Below are positions 5,441 through 6,847 of a stretch of 6,847 nt of DNA, in pieces. The first letter of the stretch is position 1; each line of letters starts with the position of its first letter. Origin of the DNA: JAUVAV01 sp965371665 (lineage in GTDB: Bacteria > Oederibacteriota > JAAXVQ01 > JAUVAV01). Location: assembly GCA_965371665.1 (NCBI GenBank), contig CBDUZI010000129.1, positions 1 to 6,847 of the forward strand, written 5' to 3'. The notes below the pieces were generated by a model, which saw nothing but the letters and a program-made list of their open reading frames with translations, was not told where the DNA came from and did no database searches. A program made the translations under genes and the position numbers.

Positions 5441-6501
5441 TGACCATGCAACGCTTTGCTCGAAAGTTCGAAACCGTTCCGGCAACAACCGCCTGGTATT
5501 TGGCTGATCTTGGAGAGGCGCGGGGCAAACAGGAATTATTCACGCGGCAAGCCCCGCAACGCCTCAAAGTACTTCGTGAACACGCTCTCATCGAAAGTGC
5601 CGTATCCTCCAACCGGATTGAAGGTGTGGAAATCGACAAATCCCGTATTGGTACTGTTATCTTTGGAAAGCCGCTTTTACGTGACCGGGATGAGGAGGAA
5701 GTTCAAGGTTACCGGCAAGCCCTGTCTCTGATCCATGAACAAGGGGTTGGACTCCCGATTTCAGAAAAAACTGTTTTGAAACTGCATAGTTTGGCGCGCG
5801 GTCATATTTGGGACGCGGGAAAGTACAAGGAGAAAGACAGCGATATTATCGAAAATTATCCGGACGGCCGTTCCCGGGTGCGCTTTAAAACAGTTCCTGC
5901 GAATAAGACACCGGTCTTTTTAAGAGAAATGCTGGAACTTTATGGTGAAATTATTAGAGATTACAAGATTCCTCCACTTGTACTATTGGCGGCATTTAAT
6001 TTGGATTTTCTTTGCATCCATCCTTTTCGTGACGGCAATGGCCGGGTATCACGCCTCCTGTTTCTTCTGCAAACTTATCACCTGGGATTTGAAGTCGGGC
6101 GATATATCAGCCTGGAGCGTCTCATCGAACAGCACAAAGAGAGATATTACGAAACCCTGGAGCAGAGTTCCATCGGGTGGCACGTGGGAAAACATGATCC
6201 CTGGCTCTATATCAATTACCTGCTATTTATCATAAAGACCGCCTATAAGGAATTCGAGGAGTGTCTTGGCCGGGTTGGAACTGCCAGGGGAGAAAAAACA
6301 GAACTGGTGCTCAGGACCATTGACCGGTTCCCGGGCGGATTTCGCGTCGCTGATATTCAAAAACAGTGTTCCGGCGTGAGCGTGGACATGATCAGGAGAG
6401 TCTTGAAAAATTTGCGGGTAAAAAAACAAGTTGAGTGCCTGGGGCGCGGGCAAACTGCCCAATGGCGCAAGGCGAAAAAATGGGAATTGGGTAGTACCTA
6501 A
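5437..6501 (+). CDS. Class II Fic family protein (predicted AMP-transferase) with C-terminal winged helix
   Basis: A Fic-domain enzyme of 354 residues expected to transfer AMP from ATP to a hydroxyl side chain of a target protein in the cytoplasm. The catalytic motif HPFRDGNGRVSR (195-206) is complete, with H195 as general base. An N-terminal inhibitory motif of (S/T)xxxE(G/N) form is seen as S58-NRI-E62-G63, placing it in class II, where the glutamate blocks productive ATP binding until relieved. A Fic_N-like region fills about 10-100, and a target-docking flap probably lies near 143-158 (DGRSRVRFKTVP). Residues about 285-345 look like a winged helix (FRVADIQKQCSGVSVDMIRRVLKNL), typical of this long Fic type. 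Start candidates are ATG 5437, 5440 and 5446; GGAG (5423-5426) is 10 nt before the first. The start overlaps the helicase remnant stop (ATGA), so it was probably its operon partner. No antitoxin gene is visible, consistent with intramolecular inhibition. It looks intact; its target is unknown. Confidence 0.9.
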   Translation: MMTMQRFARKFETVPATTAWYLADLGEARGKQELFTRQAPQRLKVLREHALIESAVSSNRIEGVEIDKSRIGTVIFGKPLLRDRDEEEVQGYRQALSLIHEQGVGLPISEKTVLKLHSLARGHIWDAGKYKEKDSDIIENYPDGRSRVRFKTVPANKTPVFLREMLELYGEIIRDYKIPPLVLLAAFNLDFLCIHPFRDGNGRVSRLLFLLQTYHLGFEVGRYISLERLIEQHKERYYETLEQSSIGWHVGKHDPWLYINYLLFIIKTAYKEFEECLGRVGTARGEKTELVLRTIDRFPGGFRVADIQKQCSGVSVDMIRRVLKNLRVKKQVECLGRGQTAQWRKAKKWELGST

Positions 6502-6530
6502 TGAATTGGGTAATGAATTGGGTAATGAAA
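6499..6530. repeat. Tandem 12-bp repeat at the fic stop codon
   Basis: TAATGAATTGGG occurs twice head to tail (6499-6510, 6511-6522), then a partial third unit TAATGAA begins at 6523. GGAATTGGGTAGT just upstream (6483-6495) is a degenerate relative. The first unit contains the fic stop TAA. It is probably slippage-derived; no function is evident. Confidence 0.6.
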
Positions 6531-6652
6531 GTAATGCAAAAGCAATAAAAGATTTTCCCGGCGGGAGCAATAATCTTATATACTATACAAATTCCTTTGT
6601 GGGGAATTTGTGCAACAGGCTCTTCAGTTCTTGGTGGTAAGGTATCAGCCAC

Positions 6653-6811
6653 TTGAAAAAAAATGCAAAGGTATTTTTATGGGGGGTTATATATGAGAGT
6701 GAACGAATTTTCCAGTCTTTAGGCCAGAGAGTTCGTTCACTGAAAACAAGGAGATATAACCAACAACTAATCGTAAAATTTGTAATCGGGTTTCTAAATA
6801 GTCGATCCTGA
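6653..6811 (+). CDS. Doubtful small open frame (52 codons)
   Basis: From TTG 6653 the frame reads KKNAKVFLWG...ESERIFQSLGQRVRSLKTRRYNQQLIVKFVIGFLNSRS and stops at TGA 6809-6811. The mix of hydrophobic and basic residues is protein-like, but there is no ATG, the nearest Shine-Dalgarno-like AAGG (6639-6642) is weak, and the frame runs through the hairpin at 6698-6741. I recognise no family. It could be a chance frame or a fragment of a lost gene. Confidence 0.15.
   Translation: MKKNAKVFLWGVIYESERIFQSLGQRVRSLKTRRYNQQLIVKFVIGFLNSRS
6698..6741 (+). other. Long hairpin (10-bp perfect stem, extendable to 15 pairs as RNA)
   Basis: AGTGAACGAA (6698-6707) is the exact reverse complement of TTCGTTCACT (6732-6741). 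Inside, TTTTC (6708-6712) can pair with GAGAG (6727-6731) using two U-G pairs, leaving a 14-nt loop. The wobble pairs form only in RNA from the plus strand, hinting at a transcribed structure. It could equally be a DNA inverted repeat such as an operator or an element end. No T-tract follows. Confidence 0.45.
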
Positions 6812-6839
6812 AAAAGCCAGTTTTACGCTGTGCTTTTTC
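6810..6839 (+). terminator. Possible (bidirectional) intrinsic terminator
   Basis: GAAAAAGC (6810-6817) and GCTTTTTC (6832-6839) form an 8-bp stem, continued by CAG/CTG (6818-6820, 6828-6830) past one bulged base, with loop TTTTACG. The A-run on the left and T-run on the right suit a terminator usable from either strand. The GC core is short and the T-run is only five, so it is a modest candidate. Confidence 0.35.
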
Positions 6840-6847
6840 CATAGTTA

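Larger units (their letters stand above)
6502..6847. other. Tail region without a convincing gene
   Basis: About 345 bases after fic hold no recognisable gene. They contain the end of the 12-mer repeat, a 9-bp hairpin (6587-6611, ACAAATTCC/GGAATTTGT), a longer hairpin (6698-6741), an A/T-flanked hairpin (6810-6839) and one short doubtful frame (6653-6811). An AT-rich stretch around 6571-6590 includes TATACT but lacks a good -35 partner. Confidence 0.5.

Noticed and set aside
6392..6652. Minus-strand 86-codon frame after fic
   Set aside because: It overlaps the end of fic, translates the tandem repeat (FITQFITQF), and has no RBS or recognisable domain.

Overview
The window comes from a mid-GC bacterium, probably Gram-negative. 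The gene set (MtaB, a CHASE2 class III cyclase, a membrane-anchored alpha/beta hydrolase, a Fic protein) together with many dispersed palindromic repeats of the CCCCCTTT...AAAGGGGG and GTCATTCCCGC...GCGGGAAT types would suit Desulfobacterota, Nitrospirota, Omnitrophota or similar uncultivated lineages. No marker fixes the phylum, so this is a weak inference.

Layout: 1-53 is one end of a miniature inverted-repeat element, followed by a second repeat fragment (54-89). 107-3303 is a tight two-gene operon: a tRNA methylthiotransferase (mtaB) overlapping by 4 nt (ATGA) a CHASE2 transmembrane adenylate cyclase. A 162-bp palindromic repeat (3324-3485) fills most of the gap to an alpha/beta hydrolase (3510-4310). 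Just after the hydrolase lies a half copy of the same repeat type (4325-4352).

4395-5440 is a graveyard of two genes. The first looks like an AAA/DUF4143-type ATPase reduced to its two ends and frameshifted; its C-terminus is readable in two frames and finishes with a typical ...EVVPIWRFLL end. The second is a helicase-type protein with an N-terminal PLD-nuclease-like segment. It appears to have lost its middle, and its N-terminal piece is cut by a 169-bp miniature element with perfect 20-bp terminal inverted repeats. Removing 165 bp (element plus one CTAG copy) restores the reading frame and a conserved-looking motif. The same element family sits at the window start in the opposite orientation.

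The remnant overlaps by ATGA an apparently intact class II Fic AMP-transferase (5437-6501), which carries both the catalytic Fic motif and an N-terminal inhibitory motif. 4395-6501 is thus best read as an eroded accessory (possibly defence) island in which only fic survives. The last 340 bases have no convincing gene; they hold a tandem 12-mer, three hairpins and one small doubtful frame.

I did not find a clearly new system. The most informative signals are the element-interrupted helicase remnant and the two families of structured repeats. All family assignments rest on motif recognition by eye, without database searches.
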